DNA from: CAYNJG01 sp964397295
GTDB taxonomy: Bacteria > Planctomycetota > Planctomycetia > Pirellulales > Pirellulaceae
Reading direction: 5' to 3'
DNA length: 33,375 nt
Assembly: GCA_964397295.1 (NCBI GenBank)
Contig: CAYNJG010000060.1
Location: forward strand, 1-33,375
Shown here one piece after another: positions 33,067-33,375 of this stretch (position 1 is the stretch's first letter; each line of letters starts with the position of its first letter). The translations under genes and the position numbers were made by a program. The notes under the pieces were generated by a model that was given only the letters and a program-made list of their open reading frames with translations, was not told the origin of the DNA and did not search any database.

Positions 33067-33375
33067 CTAGATGTGAGGCTGCGATTCTTCCAGTTCCTTG
33101 ATCTCTTCGATCCACAAACGAATCTCGTTTGTGTACTCTACTGAAAGATCGCTACGCACCAATTGTCGTTGAAATGCGGCCGCTCCGTTGTCTAAAAGGT
33201 CAGCTTCTTCCGCAGTAGGAAAGCGACGCATGGGGTCTGGCGAAACAAGTCCACGACAGAACGTCATCAACAGTTCGTTGACTGTGATTTCTTCCGGCAG
33301 TATTTGCTCGAGCTGCTGCGGCAGCATGCGTTTTGCCTCTAGCAGATCCTTGTAGTGCGTGAGGCTCGTGAACAG
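33067..33375 (-). CDS. C-terminal end of a probable Ser/Thr protein kinase, partial
   Basis: The frame is open from the TAG at 33067-33069 through the window end (103 codons visible before the stop), so the start lies outside. The segment with FCRGLVSPDPMRRF followed by TAEEADL fits kinase subdomain XI, where a conserved Arg follows a DP-x-x-R signature (here DPMRRF). The residues before it (LTHYKDLLEAKRMLPQQL) would be the preceding helix. After it comes an acidic helical tail (YTNEIRLWIEEIKELEE). No catalytic motif is in the window, so kinase identity is inferred from this segment only. An FHA-domain activator at 3655-5484 could be a client of such kinases, but nothing links the two directly. 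Confidence 0.6.
   Translation of the reverse strand: MFTSLTHYKDLLEAKRMLPQQLEQILPEEITVNELLMTFCRGLVSPDPMRRFPTAEEADLLDNGAAAFQRQLVRSDLSVEYTNEIRLWIEEIKELEESQPHI

Overview
The window reads as part of the chromosome of a planctomycete, most likely of the Pirellulaceae/Rhodopirellula type. This rests on gene content rather than on any marker gene. There is a 3-keto-disaccharide hydrolase (DUF1080) protein, a Gfo/Idh/MocA oxidoreductase paired with a TIM-barrel sugar isomerase, two secreted PQQ-type beta-propellers, and a dockerin-like plus PEP-CTERM glycosidase. There are also LamG repeats, EF-hand proteins, a Ser/Thr kinase tail, and several large secreted proteins of a kind typical of this phylum. 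Gene density is high. I see no tRNA, rRNA, CRISPR array or insertion sequence.

Layout. 1-2111: C-terminal part of a secreted protein with three LamG domains, entered through a (CAACTC)n microsatellite encoding Thr-Pro. 2232-3548: MFS transporter. 3655-5484: FHA-GAF-AAA+ sigma-54 activator. 5564-6229: DUF1080 protein. 8915-6278 (minus): probable three-gene operon of sugar isomerase, Gfo/Idh/MocA oxidoreductase and a TrpF-family protein. 9079-11016: NagB/PIG-L fusion, divergent from that operon. 11146-16476: closely spaced plus-strand run of PQQ propeller, HemN/HemW-like radical SAM protein, GH113-like PEP-CTERM protein and NnrE, the last pair overlapping by ATGA.

20494-16523 (minus): HEAT-repeat lipoprotein, a large secreted protein with a prenyltransferase-like C-terminal domain, and a diadenylate cyclase of the archaeal DacZ-like layout. 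20692-24093: plausible operon of a chorismate-lyase-like protein, DUF3311 subunit, Na+/solute symporter and a diaminopimelate-epimerase homologue. 24572-24129 (minus): small protein with a lysine-rich tail. 24723-26814: secreted cyclophilin and a PQQ propeller. 26947-30243: 1098-residue protein built from secretin N-domains without a secretin barrel. 31179-30256 (minus): EF-hand protein. 31294-33066: secreted protein of unknown function. 33375-33067 (minus): C-terminal end of a probable protein kinase.

The most unusual points are these. The DapF homologue has lost the second catalytic cysteine and most substrate-binding residues, and sits directly behind a symporter. The TrpF-family protein is embedded in a sugar-catabolism-like operon. 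The diadenylate cyclase has RHW in place of RHR. The NagB domain lacks the usual Asp of its DGH motif. A TTGRRG-N11/12-TAGAMT pattern recurs upstream of three unrelated genes. All functional statements come from reading motifs by eye; no database search was run.
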